A DNA stretch of 64,000 nucleotides from Sphingopyxis chilensis (GCF_035930445.1 NZ_CP142394.1:2823501-2887500); one strand, 5' to 3'; positions 1 through 11,707 are shown, counted from the stretch's first letter. Program-made: numbers and translations. Notes: a model not told the origin generated them from the letters alone.

Positions 1-1
1 G

Positions 2-1975
2 CACGCGCAATCGACGCATATCCGGCCGAAACTCGTCGCCGAGTCGGTCGTACCCGCTCCCGGAGGCACGACGACGCTCGCGCTTACCATGACGCCCGAA
101 AAGACGTGGCACGGCTATTGGGCCAATGGCGGCGACGCGGGTTTCGGCCTGTCGGTCGAATGGAATGCGCCCGAGGGCGTGACGATCGCGCCCTTCCGCT
201 ATCCCGTCCCCGATGCGCTGACCCTCTTCGGCATGATGAACCATGTCTATGAGCACCCCTATGCGCTGCTCGCCGACGTGCAGGTCGACAAGGACATCGC
301 GCCCGGCACCGACCTGACTTTGTCGGGGATCGCCAACTGGCTTGCCTGCACCGACAAGGTCTGCGTTCCCGAAAAGGCCGTAATTTCGGTCGCACTGAAG
401 GCGGGAAACGGACATGTCACGGGCGCCGAACGCGAACGCTTCGACGGCTGGCGCGCGCTGCTCCCGCAGCCGCTCGACCGGCACGGCACGTGGGAAAAGC
501 GCGGCGACATGGTGCGCTTTGCCATCCCCCTCCCCGCCAGCACCGCGATCGACGCGCCGCACCTGTTCGTCGAGACGCAGGACGTGGTCGATTATGCCGC
601 TCCCCAGAATTTCAGCCGCAACGGCGACCAGATCATCGTCGAAGCCCGTGCGAAGGGCGATCGCGCGGGACCGATCGCGGCGCTGCTCAAGCTGGGCGGA
701 GGCCGCGGCCTGTCGCTGCGGCTCGAACCCGGCGCGGTTCCCGCCTCCGGAGAGGTGATCGCCGGGAAGGCGGGCGGCATCGATATGGGCCTGTTCTGGA
801 CCGCACTCGGCGGCGCGATCCTCGGCGGTCTGATCCTCAATCTGATGCCCTGCGTCTTCCCGATATTGAGCCTCAAGGCGCTGAGCCTCGCGCGATCGGG
901 CGGCGATACGCGTTCGGCAAAAGTCGAGGCGCTCGCTTACACCGCCGGCGCCATCGTCACCGCGCTGCTCCTCGGCGGCGTGCTGCTCGCGCTGCGCGCC
1001 GCCGGCGAGCAGGTCGGCTGGGCGTTCCAGCTCCAGCATCCGGTCAGCGTGCTCGCGCTGCTGATCCTCGCGCTCGCGATCACGCTCAACCTACTTGGCT
1101 TTTATGAGCTGCCGTCCTTCGGCGCCGGACAGGCGCTCGCCGGAAAGGGCGGTGCGGCGGGCGGCTTCTGGACCGGCGCGCTCGCGGCCTTCGTCGCGAC
1201 GCCGTGCAGCGGGCCGCTGCTCGGCGCGGCGCTCGGAGCGACATTGGTGCTGCCCGCGTGGGCGGCGCTCCCGATCTTCGGCGGGTTGGGGTTGGGGCTC
1301 GCCCTGCCCTTCCTCGCGATCGGCTTTGTGCCCGCCCTGCGCAATCGCCTGCCGAAGCCGGGCCCGTGGATGGACCGTTTCCGCAAATGGATGGCGCTGC
1401 CGATGGGCCTCACCACGCTGGCCTTGGCATGGTTGCTGTGGCGCCAGCTCGGCAGCGGCGAGCAGCTTCTCTGGCCCAGCCTCGCCGTGGCGATGGCGCT
1501 CGTCCTGCTGACGCACTATGGCTCGATCCAGCGCGGCGACCGGCGGTCGTGGCTGCTGTTCGCCTCCGGCCTGCTCTTGCTCGTCAGCCTTGCGGGCACG
1601 GTAACCGAAGTGGCCGAAGCCGAACGCACGGCGGCCGGCGCGGGATCGACCTTTTCCTCCGATGCGCTCACCAGGGCCCGCGCGACCGGCAAGCCCGTTT
1701 TCGTCTATTTCACCGCCGACTGGTGCCTGTCGTGCAAGGCGAACGAAGCCGGCGCAATCGAGCGCGAAGCGGTGCAGCGGGCGTTCGACGAGGCGGGCGT
1801 CATCACGCTCGTCGGCGACTGGACCAACGGCGACCCCGTCATCACCCGAACGCTCGCCGATCATGGTCGCAACAGCGTGCCGCTCTACCTTTGGTATGAA
1901 CCCGGCGCCGCGAAGCCCGAAATCCTGCCGCAGATCCTGACGCCCGGCCTGCTCACCGACAAGGCGAAGCGCTGA
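2..1975 (+). CDS. DsbD-family protein-disulfide reductase (5' end outside window)
   Basis: The reading frame is open to the left edge, so the true start lies outside; 657 residues are visible. The N-terminal third is a periplasmic DsbD-alpha-like domain (WHGYW..GDAG). A central block of about eight membrane segments carries the two transmembrane cysteines in LMPCVFPILSLK and ATPCSGPLLG. The C-terminus is a thioredoxin-like domain with CxxC in WCLSCK. Known family role: electrons pass from cytoplasmic thioredoxin through the membrane to periplasmic thiol proteins or cytochrome maturation factors. The stop codon overlaps the start of tlyA (TGATG), suggesting coupled translation. DsbD versus the related ScsB type cannot be decided without the missing N-terminus. 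Confidence 0.88.
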   Translation, partial: HAQSTHIRPKLVAESVVPAPGGTTTLALTMTPEKTWHGYWANGGDAGFGLSVEWNAPEGVTIAPFRYPVPDALTLFGMMNHVYEHPYALLADVQVDKDIAPGTDLTLSGIANWLACTDKVCVPEKAVISVALKAGNGHVTGAERERFDGWRALLPQPLDRHGTWEKRGDMVRFAIPLPASTAIDAPHLFVETQDVVDYAAPQNFSRNGDQIIVEARAKGDRAGPIAALLKLGGGRGLSLRLEPGAVPASGEVIAGKAGGIDMGLFWTALGGAILGGLILNLMPCVFPILSLKALSLARSGGDTRSAKVEALAYTAGAIVTALLLGGVLLALRAAGEQVGWAFQLQHPVSVLALLILALAITLNLLGFYELPSFGAGQALAGKGGAAGGFWTGALAAFVATPCSGPLLGAALGATLVLPAWAALPIFGGLGLGLALPFLAIGFVPALRNRLPKPGPWMDRFRKWMALPMGLTTLALAWLLWRQLGSGEQLLWPSLAVAMALVLLTHYGSIQRGDRRSWLLFASGLLLLVSLAGTVTEVAEAERTAAGAGSTFSSDALTRARATGKPVFVYFTADWCLSCKANEAGAIEREAVQRAFDEAGVITLVGDWTNGDPVITRTLADHGRNSVPLYLWYEPGAAKPEILPQILTPGLLTDKAKR

Positions 1976-2715
1976 TGGCGAAACAGCGTGCCGACCAGCT
2001 GCTCGTCGATCGCGGCCTTGCCGAAAGCCGGACGCGCGCACAGGCGCTGATCCTCGCCGGGCTCGCCTTCGTCGGGACAAGCAAGATCGACAAGCCGGGG
2101 CAGCAGATCGCCGATGATGCTGAAATCAGCGTCAAGGGCCGCGACCATCCCTGGGTGTCGCGCGGCGGGATCAAGCTCGACCATGCGCTCACCCATCTCG
2201 GATGGGACGTGGCGGGCGCGGTCGCGATCGACGTCGGATCGTCGACCGGCGGGTTCACGGACGTGCTGCTCAGCCGCGGCGCCGTGCGGGTTTACGCGGT
2301 CGATTCGGGCACCAACCAGCTCGCGTGGAAACTGCGGCAGGACGACCGTGTCATCGTCCACGAACAGACGAGCGCGCGCATCCTGACCGCCGACCATATC
2401 CCCGAACCCATCGACCTGATCGTTTGCGATGCGAGCTTCATCGCGCTGTCGAAGGTGCTGCCGGTGCCGATGAGCTTCGCGAAAGAGGGGGCCCGGATCG
2501 TCGCGTTGATTAAGCCGCAGTTCGAGGCCGAGCGCCAGGAGATCGGCAAGAAAGGCGTCGTGCGCGACGCCGCGGTCCATGCCCGCGTCTGTGCCGAAGT
2601 GCGCGCTTGGCTGACCGGGGAGGGATGGGACGTGCTCGACCTCGTCGAAAGCCCGATCACGGGGCCGGAAGGCAATGTCGAATTTCTTATCGCCGGACGC
2701 AAGCGAGCGGCTTGA
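1975..2715 (+). CDS. tlyA: TlyA family rRNA 2'-O-methyltransferase
   Basis: The 246-residue protein has an N-terminal S4 RNA-binding domain (about residues 3-65, RADQLLVDRGLAESRTRAQ) followed by an FtsJ-like SAM methyltransferase fold (DVGSSTGGFTDVLL at about 84-97, then IVCDASFIALSKVLP). This is the TlyA/hemolysin A architecture. Family members methylate 2'-hydroxyls of cytidines in 16S and/or 23S rRNA. Its ATG shares one base with the upstream stop codon. Length and motif order are normal for the family. Whether it methylates one or both rRNAs cannot be told from the sequence. Confidence 0.93.
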   Translation: MAKQRADQLLVDRGLAESRTRAQALILAGLAFVGTSKIDKPGQQIADDAEISVKGRDHPWVSRGGIKLDHALTHLGWDVAGAVAIDVGSSTGGFTDVLLSRGAVRVYAVDSGTNQLAWKLRQDDRVIVHEQTSARILTADHIPEPIDLIVCDASFIALSKVLPVPMSFAKEGARIVALIKPQFEAERQEIGKKGVVRDAAVHARVCAEVRAWLTGEGWDVLDLVESPITGPEGNVEFLIAGRKRAA

Positions 2716-2776
2716 CGCTGTGCCGCACAATCGCGACACAAATGCAACGGATTCGCATTTGGGGGATATTGCGGAC

Positions 2777-3328
2777 ATGACCGAAATCGCGACACAGGGC
2801 CAGCTTCGCATGTCCTATCTGCGCTGGGCGCTCGTCACCGTTCCGGCAATCGTGCTGATCGGCAGCCTGATGGGACTTTTGTCGAACAGCGGCTATGACA
2901 ATCGCTGGTTCGCGTCGCTCGACCTTCCGCCGATCACGCCGCCGGGCTGGGTGTTCGCCACCGTCTGGCCGGTCCTCTATATCATGCTGGGCCTTTCACT
3001 CGCGATGATCCTGCATGCGCGCGGCGCAAAAGGGCGCGGCTTCGCGTTGCTGCTCTTCTTCGTCCAGCTGGTCGCCAATTTCGCCTGGTCGCCGCTTTTC
3101 TTCGGCCAGCATCAGGTGACGACCGCGCTTTACCTGATCATCTTCATCCTGATGGTCACCATCGCGACCGCCTTCGCCTTCGCGCCGATCCGCAAGGCCG
3201 CGGCGTGGCTGCTCGTCCCCTATATGATGTGGCTAAGCTTTGCCGCGATCCTCAATTTCCAGATCGATCAGCGCAATCCCGACGCCGAAACCCTTGTCCC
3301 CGCCGCCGCCAGCACCCAGATAAGGTGA
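2777..3328 (+). CDS. tspO: TspO/MBR family tryptophan-rich sensory protein
   Basis: The 183-residue membrane protein has five hydrophobic segments and typical TspO signatures: PPGWVFATVWPVLYIMLGLS early in the protein and FAWSPLFFGQHQ in the middle. TspO proteins bind porphyrins and other tetrapyrroles or sterol-like ligands in the inner or outer membrane and affect stress and pigment control. I chose the ATG at 2777 because the longer frame from 2675 would overlap the end of tlyA and adds a polar, non-conserved tail. The C-terminus (after residue 165) is polar and variable. Confidence 0.92.
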   Translation: MTEIATQGQLRMSYLRWALVTVPAIVLIGSLMGLLSNSGYDNRWFASLDLPPITPPGWVFATVWPVLYIMLGLSLAMILHARGAKGRGFALLLFFVQLVANFAWSPLFFGQHQVTTALYLIIFILMVTIATAFAFAPIRKAAAWLLVPYMMWLSFAAILNFQIDQRNPDAETLVPAAASTQIR

Positions 3329-3373
3329 AGGCGCAAGGGACAACTGGGGATAGCCCCGACGAAGGAATATGAC

Positions 3374-3712
3374 ATGCAGAGCGAAAACCGCTTTTTCGAC
3401 GATCTCGCCAAGATGATCAACGGCGTCGCCGGAACCGTCGCCGGCGCCGGACGCGAAGCCGAAGCCGCGATGCGCGACCGCGCGAAGGAATTCGTCGGCC
3501 GTATGGATTTCGTCAGCCGCGAGGAATTCGAGGCGGTGAAGAAAATGGCCGCTACCGCGCGCGCCGAGGCCGAAGCGTTGAAGGCACGGCTCGACAAGCT
3601 CGAAGGCGCCGGCAAGGCCGCTGCGGCTGCAAAAGCCCCGGCAGCGAAGCCCGCCGCCAAAGCCGCGGCGAAACCTGCGGCACGCAGCGCCAAGGCCGCG
3701 CCCAAAAAATGA
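3374..3712 (+). CDS. ubiK: UbiK-like accessory factor (BMFP domain)
   Basis: The 112-residue protein has an N-terminal amphipathic region (FFDDLAKMINGVAGTVAG), then a coiled-coil segment with the family hallmark FVSREEFEAVKKMA, and a Lys/Ala/Pro-rich tail (residues 80-112) that resembles histone-like tails. Members of this family (formerly YqiC/BMFP) trimerise and assist the ubiquinone biosynthesis complex in proteobacteria. A purine-rich ribosome site (GAAGGAA) precedes the ATG. The low-complexity basic tail is longer than in E. coli and may bind nucleic acid or membranes; that is inference. Confidence 0.85.
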   Translation: MQSENRFFDDLAKMINGVAGTVAGAGREAEAAMRDRAKEFVGRMDFVSREEFEAVKKMAATARAEAEALKARLDKLEGAGKAAAAAKAPAAKPAAKAAAKPAARSAKAAPKK

Positions 3713-3714
3713 CC

Positions 3715-3813
3715 GTCACCCCGGCGAAAGCCGGGGTTCCGGCCTCGCGTTTCGATTATGCCGGCGCGATCCTGTTCAGACACGCGCCTCTGAACCCCCG
3801 TCGCCGGGATGAC
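3715..3813. repeat. Diverged dispersed palindromic repeat (CCCCGGCGAAAGCCGGGG family)
   Basis: The left arm 3715-3742 begins GTCACCCCGGCGAAAGCCGG and the right arm 3790-3813 ends GTCGCCGGGATGAC, so the two ends are imperfect inverted copies with their own internal hairpin. The same core occurs as a perfect palindrome at 18958-19023. It sits just after the ubiK stop codon and could act as a transcription or mRNA 3'-end structure. Confidence 0.7.
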
Positions 3814-3872
3814 GATCGGCCACGCGACCTGCAGACTCGCAACCTCGCCCAAGAACGGCTAGGGGAGCGCGC

Positions 3873-4379
3873 ATGAGTGACGATCTTTACGACGACGATG
3901 ACGGCCAGGATGCGGCGCCGATGGAAATGCTGGCGTCCTATTTCGCCGCGCACGACTGGTCGCACGAGATGGTCGGCGAGGATGAGATCGTCGCGACTGC
4001 GCAGGGCAGCTGGACGACCTATGAACTGCGCGCGGTGTGGCGCCCCGAAGACGGCGTGATCCAGCTCCTCGCCTTTCCCGACATCCGCGTCGTCGAGGAC
4101 AAGCGCGCGGTCGCGCACGAGGCGCTCGCGCTGATCAACGAACAGCTTTGGCTCGGCCATTTCGAGCTGTGGTCGAACAGCGGCACGATCCTCTTCCGCC
4201 ACGGGATGCTCGTCGGTGCGGATGCGGGGCTGTCGCTCGACCTGACCGAAACGCTGATCGAAAGCGCGATCGACGAATGCGAGCGCTTTTACCCCGTGTT
4301 CCAGTTCGTGCTGTGGGGCGGCAAGACGCCCGCAGAGGCGCTCGCCGCCTCGCTCATCGAAACGCGCGGCGAGGCCTAG
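3873..4379 (+). CDS. YbjN domain-containing protein
   Basis: The 168-residue soluble protein has a strongly acidic N-terminus (SDDLYDDDDGQD) and then a YbjN-type fold: a helix-strand region around WTTYELRAVW, then a long helix (ALALINEQLWLGHFELW) and the conserved end TLIESAIDECERFYPVFQFVLWGG. The family resembles type III secretion chaperones in fold, and many members are of unknown function. No signal peptide or catalytic residues are seen. It lies between a repeat and a convergent gene, so the neighbours give no function. Its ribosome site is AGGGGAG. Confidence 0.85.
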   Translation: MSDDLYDDDDGQDAAPMEMLASYFAAHDWSHEMVGEDEIVATAQGSWTTYELRAVWRPEDGVIQLLAFPDIRVVEDKRAVAHEALALINEQLWLGHFELWSNSGTILFRHGMLVGADAGLSLDLTETLIESAIDECERFYPVFQFVLWGGKTPAEALAASLIETRGEA

Positions 4380-4382
4380 GCC

Positions 4383-5348
4383 TTACCGCTTCTCGAACTT
4401 CGTCAGTCCCGTGCCCAGCTCGTTCGCCCCGATCGTCAGCGCCTCGCCGCTCCAGTCGGCGACGAACACCGACCGGCGATCCATGCCCGGCGGCAGGTTA
4501 GCCCGATTGCCCTCGATAATCAGGCCGCGCGACGGATTCTTGCGCTCTTCGGCCGCGATGGCGATGAAGGCCGAATAATTTTCCTTGTCGCGGCCCTGCA
4601 CCAGCAGATTGTTCGAAATCCGTCCGACCGAACCCGAAGGCAGGTCGATCATATAATTGGTCGCCTTCCCCTGCGTATCGTCGAAGCTGTTGTCGTTGAT
4701 ATCGACCGCGATCGCGCGCGTTTTCAGATAATGGCCGCCGCTGCCCTTTTCGAAACGCGAGCGGGTGACGGTGACGCGGCCGTAGATGCCGGTGTAGACG
4801 CTGTGCGCGCAGCTCAAACCCCGGTCGCAGCGGCCGAGGCGCGAAAAGGTCGAACGGTCGATCGTCAGCGTCGCCTCTGGATCGTCGGCGGTGAGAATGC
4901 CTTCCTCGCTGCCCCGAAACATCGCGTTCACGACGTCGAGATCGCTCGTCTCGAGCCGGATGCCCGCGCCATTGCCATCGGGAACGCGCATATTCTGAAA
5001 GACGATGCCGTCCACGCGCGCACCATCGCCGCGCAGAACGAGCGCCGCCTTGCCTTCGCACGTCACGCCGTCGAAGATGGCACGGCCCGGCTCGGCGGCC
5101 ACGAAAGCGATGCGTCCCGCGGTCTGCACCGCGCAGTCGCGGTGATAGCCGGGGGCGATGCGGATCGTCCCCTCGCCCTCGCCGATCGCATCGACGGCGT
5201 CCTGCAAGCGCGAAAAGACCCGGCCGTCGACGCTGTAGGGGGCGCCGCCCGTCTGGGCCGGAAGCGGAACCGGCGCCAGCAGCAACGGAAGGGCGAGCAG
5301 CGGCAACAGGGGCCGGCGCAGGATGGACGTGAACATGCGCAGCCGCAT
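4383..5348 (-). CDS. Secreted right-handed parallel beta-helix protein
   Basis: The 321-residue protein begins with an arginine-containing signal peptide with a Leu/Pro-rich core ending near PLPAQT (residues 1-32). The rest is built of short repeating strands with N and G at turns (for example VTVTRSRFEKGSGGHYLKTRAIAVDINDNSFDD), as in pectate-lyase-like beta-helices. No catalytic triad can be assigned. Such proteins bind or cleave polysaccharides or serve as surface scaffolds. An alternative start is the second Met (position 5336). It is convergent with the YbjN gene, with three bases between the stop codons. Confidence 0.75.
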   Translation of the reverse strand: MRLRMFTSILRRPLLPLLALPLLLAPVPLPAQTGGAPYSVDGRVFSRLQDAVDAIGEGEGTIRIAPGYHRDCAVQTAGRIAFVAAEPGRAIFDGVTCEGKAALVLRGDGARVDGIVFQNMRVPDGNGAGIRLETSDLDVVNAMFRGSEEGILTADDPEATLTIDRSTFSRLGRCDRGLSCAHSVYTGIYGRVTVTRSRFEKGSGGHYLKTRAIAVDINDNSFDDTQGKATNYMIDLPSGSVGRISNNLLVQGRDKENYSAFIAIAAEERKNPSRGLIIEGNRANLPPGMDRRSVFVADWSGEALTIGANELGTGLTKFEKR

Positions 5349-5430
5349 AGCGGGTTTTGCGGGCCCAGTCGCCCGCGAAGCTGGTTAACCGCGCGCCTGT
5401 CCCCTTATCGGACAGCCGCCACCACGGCCG

Positions 5431-8049
<2,619 letters not shown>

Positions 8050-8069
8050 GCTTTTTTCTTTTTCCGTTA

Positions 8070-8148
8070 GGGCTGAGCTTGTCGAAGCCCTGTCCTTCTT
8101 ATCCAACGCTCGCCCGAAGAAAGGACGGCCCTTCGACAAGCTCAGGGC
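8070..8148. repeat. Dispersed palindromic repeat (CTTCGACAAGCTCAG family)
   Basis: The left arm contains CTGAGCTTGTCGAAG and the right arm CTTCGACAAGCTCAG, a perfect 15-base inverted match inside longer imperfect arms that also share AAGGAC. The element lies between the two metH genes, so the transcript carries a strong hairpin between two cistrons whose products must work together. The sequence resembles intergenic repeats common in sphingomonads (from memory). Confidence 0.8.
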
Positions 8149-8175
8149 GAGCGGGGTTCTATCTCCAGAGCGAGA

Positions 8176-9225
8176 TCAGGCCGCCATCGTGAAAGGCTCG
8201 AGCCCTGCCAGCCGCGTGCGCACCGGCACCTCGGGAATCTGCCGCGCCGGCAGCCCCTGAACCGCCTTCGCCATCGCCGCGATATGCGCGGGCGTCGAGC
8301 CACAGCAGCCGCCGAGGATGTTGACCTGGCCATGCTCGGCCCATTCGCGGACAAGTTCCGCCGTCGTGTCAGGCATCTCGTCATACTCGCCGAGTTCGTT
8401 CGGCAGGCCCGCGTTGGGGTAAACCATCACCAGCGCATCGGCGATTTCGGACAAAACCTTTACGTGCGGACGTAGCTGCGACGCGCCGAACGAGCAGTTC
8501 AGCCCGATCGTCAGCGGCTTCGCATGGCGCACGGCGTACCAGAAGGCCTCGACCGTATGCCCCGACAGGTTGCGACCCGACAGGTCGGTCAGCGTCATCG
8601 AGATCATCAGCGGCAGTTCACGCCCGACCTTCGCCTCGGCTTCGAGCGTCGCCGCGATGCCCGCCTTGGCATTGAGCGTATCGAAGATCGTCTCGATCAG
8701 GATGAAGTCGGCGCCGCCCTCGGCGAGCGCGACGACCTGTTCCAGATAGACGTCCTTCAGTTCGTCGAAATCGATCTCGCGATAGCCGGGGTTGTTGACG
8801 TCGGGCGAGAGCGACAGCGTCTTGTTCGTCGGCCCGACCGCGCCCGCGACGAAGCGCCGGCGGCCATCGAGCGCCTCATATTTTTCCGCCGTCTCGCGGC
8901 CCAGCCGCGCGCTTTCCCGATTGATTTCGGCGACGAGCGCCTCGGCGCCATAATCCGCCTGGCTGATCCGGTTCGCGCTGAAGGTATTGGTCGAGACGAT
9001 GTCCGACCCCGCCGCCAGATAGGCCTCGCCGATCGCCGTCACGACGTCGGGCCGCGTCAGCGCAAGGATGTCGTTGTTGCCCTTCTGGTCGTGGCCGAGG
9101 CCCAGCGAGCCGGCATAGTCGGCCTCGGCCAGCTTGCGGAGCTGGATCTGCGTGCCCCAGCCGCCATCGGTCAGCAGGATGCGTTCCTTCGCCGCCGCCT
9201 GCAATGCTTCGCGTGCGCTGCTCAT
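8176..9225 (-). CDS. metH: Homocysteine S-methyltransferase (N-terminal module of split MetH)
   Basis: The 349-residue protein is the homocysteine-binding barrel of MetH. It starts with [13 protein letters not shown] and has the zinc-ligand cysteines in LNCSFG (about residue 242) and GGCCGS (about 304-305). In the cytoplasm it activates homocysteine for methylation by the B12 module encoded next to it. The start codon overlaps the metF stop (ATGA), which indicates a single transcript. Family knowledge: in most bacteria this module is fused to the pterin and B12 domains. Confidence 0.94.
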   Translation of the reverse strand: MSSAREALQAAAKERILLTDGGWGTQIQLRKLAEADYAGSLGLGHDQKGNNDILALTRPDVVTAIGEAYLAAGSDIVSTNTFSANRISQADYGAEALVAEINRESARLGRETAEKYEALDGRRRFVAGAVGPTNKTLSLSPDVNNPGYREIDFDELKDVYLEQVVALAEGGADFILIETIFDTLNAKAGIAATLEAEAKVGRELPLMISMTLTDLSGRNLSGHTVEAFWYAVRHAKPLTIGLNCSFGASQLRPHVKVLSEIADALVMVYPNAGLPNELGEYDEMPDTTAELVREWAEHGQVNILGGCCGSTPAHIAAMAKAVQGLPARQIPEVPVRTRLAGLEPFTMAA

Positions 9226-10160
9226 GCTGCCTGGTCCTTTGCGGTCGATACCGGCCGCAATCCAAGCAAATGGCAGATAGCATAGCTGAGTTCAGCGCGG
9301 TTGAGGGTATAGAAATGGAAATCGCGCACGCCGCCCGCGTAGAGGCGGCGGCACATTTCGGCGGCGATCGTCGCCGCCACCAGCTGGCGCGCGGCGGGGT
9401 GATCGTCGAGCCCTTCGAACAGCGACACCATCCACGCCGGGATCGCGGTGCCGCACATATCGGCCATACGCCGCGTCTGCGACACGTTCGACACGGGAAG
9501 GATGCCGGGAATGATCGGCGCGTCGATGCCGGCAGCGGCGGCGGCATCGCGAAAACGCAGAAAGCTGTCGGGCGAAAAGAAGAATTGCGTGATCGCCCGC
9601 GTCGCGCCCGCGTCGAGCTTTCGCTTCAGATTGTCGAGATCGGCCTGCGGACAATCCGCGTCGGGATGCGTTTCGGGATAGGCGGCGACCGAAATGTCGA
9701 ACGGCGCGATCGCCTTCAGGCCCGCGACCAGTTCGATCGCATTGGCGTAGCCGTCGGGGTGCGGCCGATAGGGCTCACCGCCGGGGACGTCACCGCGCAG
9801 CGCGACGATATGCCGCACGCCCGCCTCCCAATAAGCGCGCGCGACCTCATCGATCTCGGCGCGCGACGCCTCGACGCAGGTCAGGTGCGCGGCGGGCGGC
9901 ACGGCGCTTTCGGCGGCGATGCGCGCGACGGTCGCGTGGGTGCGCTCGCGAGTCGACCCGCCCGCGCCATAGGTCACCGATACGAAGCTGGGCTCCAGCG
10001 GCTCGAGCGCGCGGAACGTGTCCCACAGCTGCGCTTCCATCTTTTCGGTCTTCGGCGGGAAAAATTCGAAGCTGACGCCGATATCGCCGTCGAGATTGGC
10101 GAACAGCGGGGAGGCCGCGGCGCGGCGCGCCTCCGCCAGCGAGTTGAGGTTCGACGTCAT
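9222..10160 (-). CDS. metF: Methylenetetrahydrofolate reductase
   Basis: The 312-residue protein matches MetF. It opens with SFEFFPPKTEKME, followed by FVSVTYGAGGSTR, an FAD/folate barrel with ALRGDVPGG, and the conserved ITQFFF and HFYTLN elements. The enzyme reduces 5,10-methylene-THF to 5-methyl-THF, the methyl donor for the two MetH genes directly downstream. Both of its borders are four-base ATGA overlaps, with the ArsR-methyltransferase regulator upstream and the homocysteine module downstream. The order is therefore regulator-metF-metH(N)-metH(C). Confidence 0.96.
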   Translation of the reverse strand: MTSNLNSLAEARRAAASPLFANLDGDIGVSFEFFPPKTEKMEAQLWDTFRALEPLEPSFVSVTYGAGGSTRERTHATVARIAAESAVPPAAHLTCVEASRAEIDEVARAYWEAGVRHIVALRGDVPGGEPYRPHPDGYANAIELVAGLKAIAPFDISVAAYPETHPDADCPQADLDNLKRKLDAGATRAITQFFFSPDSFLRFRDAAAAAGIDAPIIPGILPVSNVSQTRRMADMCGTAIPAWMVSLFEGLDDHPAARQLVAATIAAEMCRRLYAGGVRDFHFYTLNRAELSYAICHLLGLRPVSTAKDQAA

Positions 10161-11149
10161 GCCGCAAGCCTTTTGCCTTGCCCGCCCTCGGCGACGGGGG
10201 GTTGATCTTCATCGCTGCGACGGCGGCCGAGCCACAGTTTTACGGTCAGCTCCCCGCCTTCGAGCGTCTGGGTGGTTTCGAGCAGCAGGCCCGCCGATGC
10301 GAACCATCCGCGGATCTGCGCATCCGAAAATCCGAGACGCGCGTGCGCCGCAAGCGCGCGCAATTCCTCATCCTCATGCGGCGCGAAATCGACGACGAGC
10401 AGATGGCCGCCGCCGCGCAGCACGCGGCTCGCCTCGGCGATCACGCGGTCGGGCTCGTGCGCGAAATGGAGCGCCTGATGGATGACGATGCTGTCGATGC
10501 TGGCATCGGCGACCGGCAGGTCCAGAAAGTCGCCCTGCATCAGATCGACGGGCACCGGCTGCCGTTCCAGCTTCGTGCGCGCGATCCGCAACATTTCGGG
10601 GCTGCGATCAAGCGCGGTGATCCGGCGCGCGGTCGGTGCGAAAATCTCCGCCATCCGGCCGGTGCCGGTGCCGATGTCGAGCAAATGCCCCAGCCGGCGA
10701 TTATGCATCATCGCCAGCATCGCCGCTTCGACCTCGCTCTCGGCGATATGGCGCGACCGGATCGCATCCCATTCGGCGGCATGTTCGGCAAAATATCGCG
10801 CTGCCGCCGCAGCGCGCTCGTCGCGCACCGCCGCCAGCCGCCGCGCATCATGCGCGATGACGCGCGTTTCGCGCGCCGAGAAGGGCCATTTCTCGGCCTG
10901 ACCGATAATTTCGGCGACCGGTCCTTCGGCGGCAATGCGCAGGAAAACCCAGCTTCCCTCGCGCCGCCGCTCGACGATCCCGGCCTCGACGAGGATACGG
11001 ACATGGCGCGACACACGCGGCTGGCTCTGGTCGAGCACAATCGCAAGTTCGCCGATCGCAAGCTCCATCTCGCGCAGCAGCGCGACGACTCGCAATCGCG
11101 TCGGATCCGCGAGAGCGCGGAAAATTTCGATAAGCTCGCTCACGGACAT
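10157..11149 (-). CDS. ArsR-family regulator fused to a SAM methyltransferase domain (SahR-like)
   Basis: The 330-residue protein combines an N-terminal ArsR winged helix (residues 1-90, ALADPTRLRVVALLREMELAIGEL and SRHVRILVEAGIV) with a class I methyltransferase fold (LLDIGTGTGRMAEIF near residue 155, then a GDFLDLPVADASID loop). It heads the metF-metH operon and a perfect inverted repeat lies right upstream, so autoregulation of methionine genes is likely. Regulators of this kind (SahR) sense S-adenosylhomocysteine in several proteobacteria; assignment to that group is inference. I chose the start at 11149 because the longer frame to 11197 runs through the operator. The C-terminal 25 residues are polar. 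Confidence 0.87.
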   Translation of the reverse strand: MSVSELIEIFRALADPTRLRVVALLREMELAIGELAIVLDQSQPRVSRHVRILVEAGIVERRREGSWVFLRIAAEGPVAEIIGQAEKWPFSARETRVIAHDARRLAAVRDERAAAAARYFAEHAAEWDAIRSRHIAESEVEAAMLAMMHNRRLGHLLDIGTGTGRMAEIFAPTARRITALDRSPEMLRIARTKLERQPVPVDLMQGDFLDLPVADASIDSIVIHQALHFAHEPDRVIAEASRVLRGGGHLLVVDFAPHEDEELRALAAHARLGFSDAQIRGWFASAGLLLETTQTLEGGELTVKLWLGRRRSDEDQPPVAEGGQGKRLAA

Positions 11150-11151
11150 AC

Positions 11152-11171
11152 ATATAAAGCTTTCTTTATAT
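11152..11171 (-). promoter_or_regulatory. Palindromic operator upstream of the methionine operon
   Basis: ATATAAAG (11152-11159), CTTT (11160-11163) and CTTTATAT (11164-11171) form a perfect 8+4+8 inverted repeat that ends two bases before the regulator start codon. An AT-rich 20-bp palindrome in GC-rich DNA next to an ArsR gene is the expected form of its own operator. Its closeness to the ATG implies a short leader or a site overlapping the promoter. Confidence 0.8.
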
Positions 11172-11374
11172 CCGGTCAACCAAGCGTCACGCCGCAATTT
11201 CCGCGGCGCGCGTTGCTGTCGTCGGCGGATTGCGGCGAAACACGGCGGCTATCTTCAAAAGGACGGTTGCACGCGATTTGGCGAGTGGGTAATTCTGCGC
11301 GCGATTGGCAATGTTCGGGATCGATCAGTTCCTGTGCCGGTCGATCAGTCCAAATTTGAGAGGGGTATTCCCAC

Positions 11375-11707
11375 ATGAAGAAATCGATCACTCTGTCGCT
11401 CGTCCTCGCCGCTTCGATGGGCCTCGCTGCTTGCGCCGAAAAGGCTGCCGACGACACGGCGGCCGCGACCGAAGACGCAGCTGCGACCGTCGAAGGCGCT
11501 GCTGACGGCGCGATGGAAGCCGCCGAAGGCGCTGCCGACGCGACCGCCGCCGCCGCTGGCGAAGCCGGTGCCGCCGCCGACGCCGCTGGCGATGCCGCCG
11601 CTGCCGGCGACGCAGCCACCGCCACCGACAAGGCGGCCGAAGCTGCCGGCGCTGCCCAGGAAGCCGCCGACGCCGCCAAGGGCGCGATGGAAGAAGCCAA
11701 GAAGTAA
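11375..11707 (+). CDS. Ala-rich lipoprotein with repetitive helix
   Basis: The 110-residue protein has a lipoprotein signal peptide with lipobox LAAC (Cys20). The mature part is almost only Ala with Asp, Glu, Gly and Thr and no aromatic residues (for example DATAAAAGEAGAAADAAGD). Acidic residues recur every few positions in a pattern compatible with an 11-residue helical repeat, like LEA-type proteins. It probably forms an extended amphipathic helix anchored in the membrane facing the periplasm. A paralogue follows 168 bases downstream. A strong ribosome site GAGAGGGG precedes the ATG. Function unknown; stress protection or envelope spacing are guesses. Confidence 0.82.
   Translation: MKKSITLSLVLAASMGLAACAEKAADDTAAATEDAAATVEGAADGAMEAAEGAADATAAAAGEAGAAADAAGDAAAAGDAATATDKAAEAAGAAQEAADAAKGAMEEAKK

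Noticed and set aside
8050..8139. N-terminal extension of the larger metH gene
   Set aside because: The extra 30 residues are encoded by a palindromic repeat, and MetH homology starts at [17 protein letters not shown].
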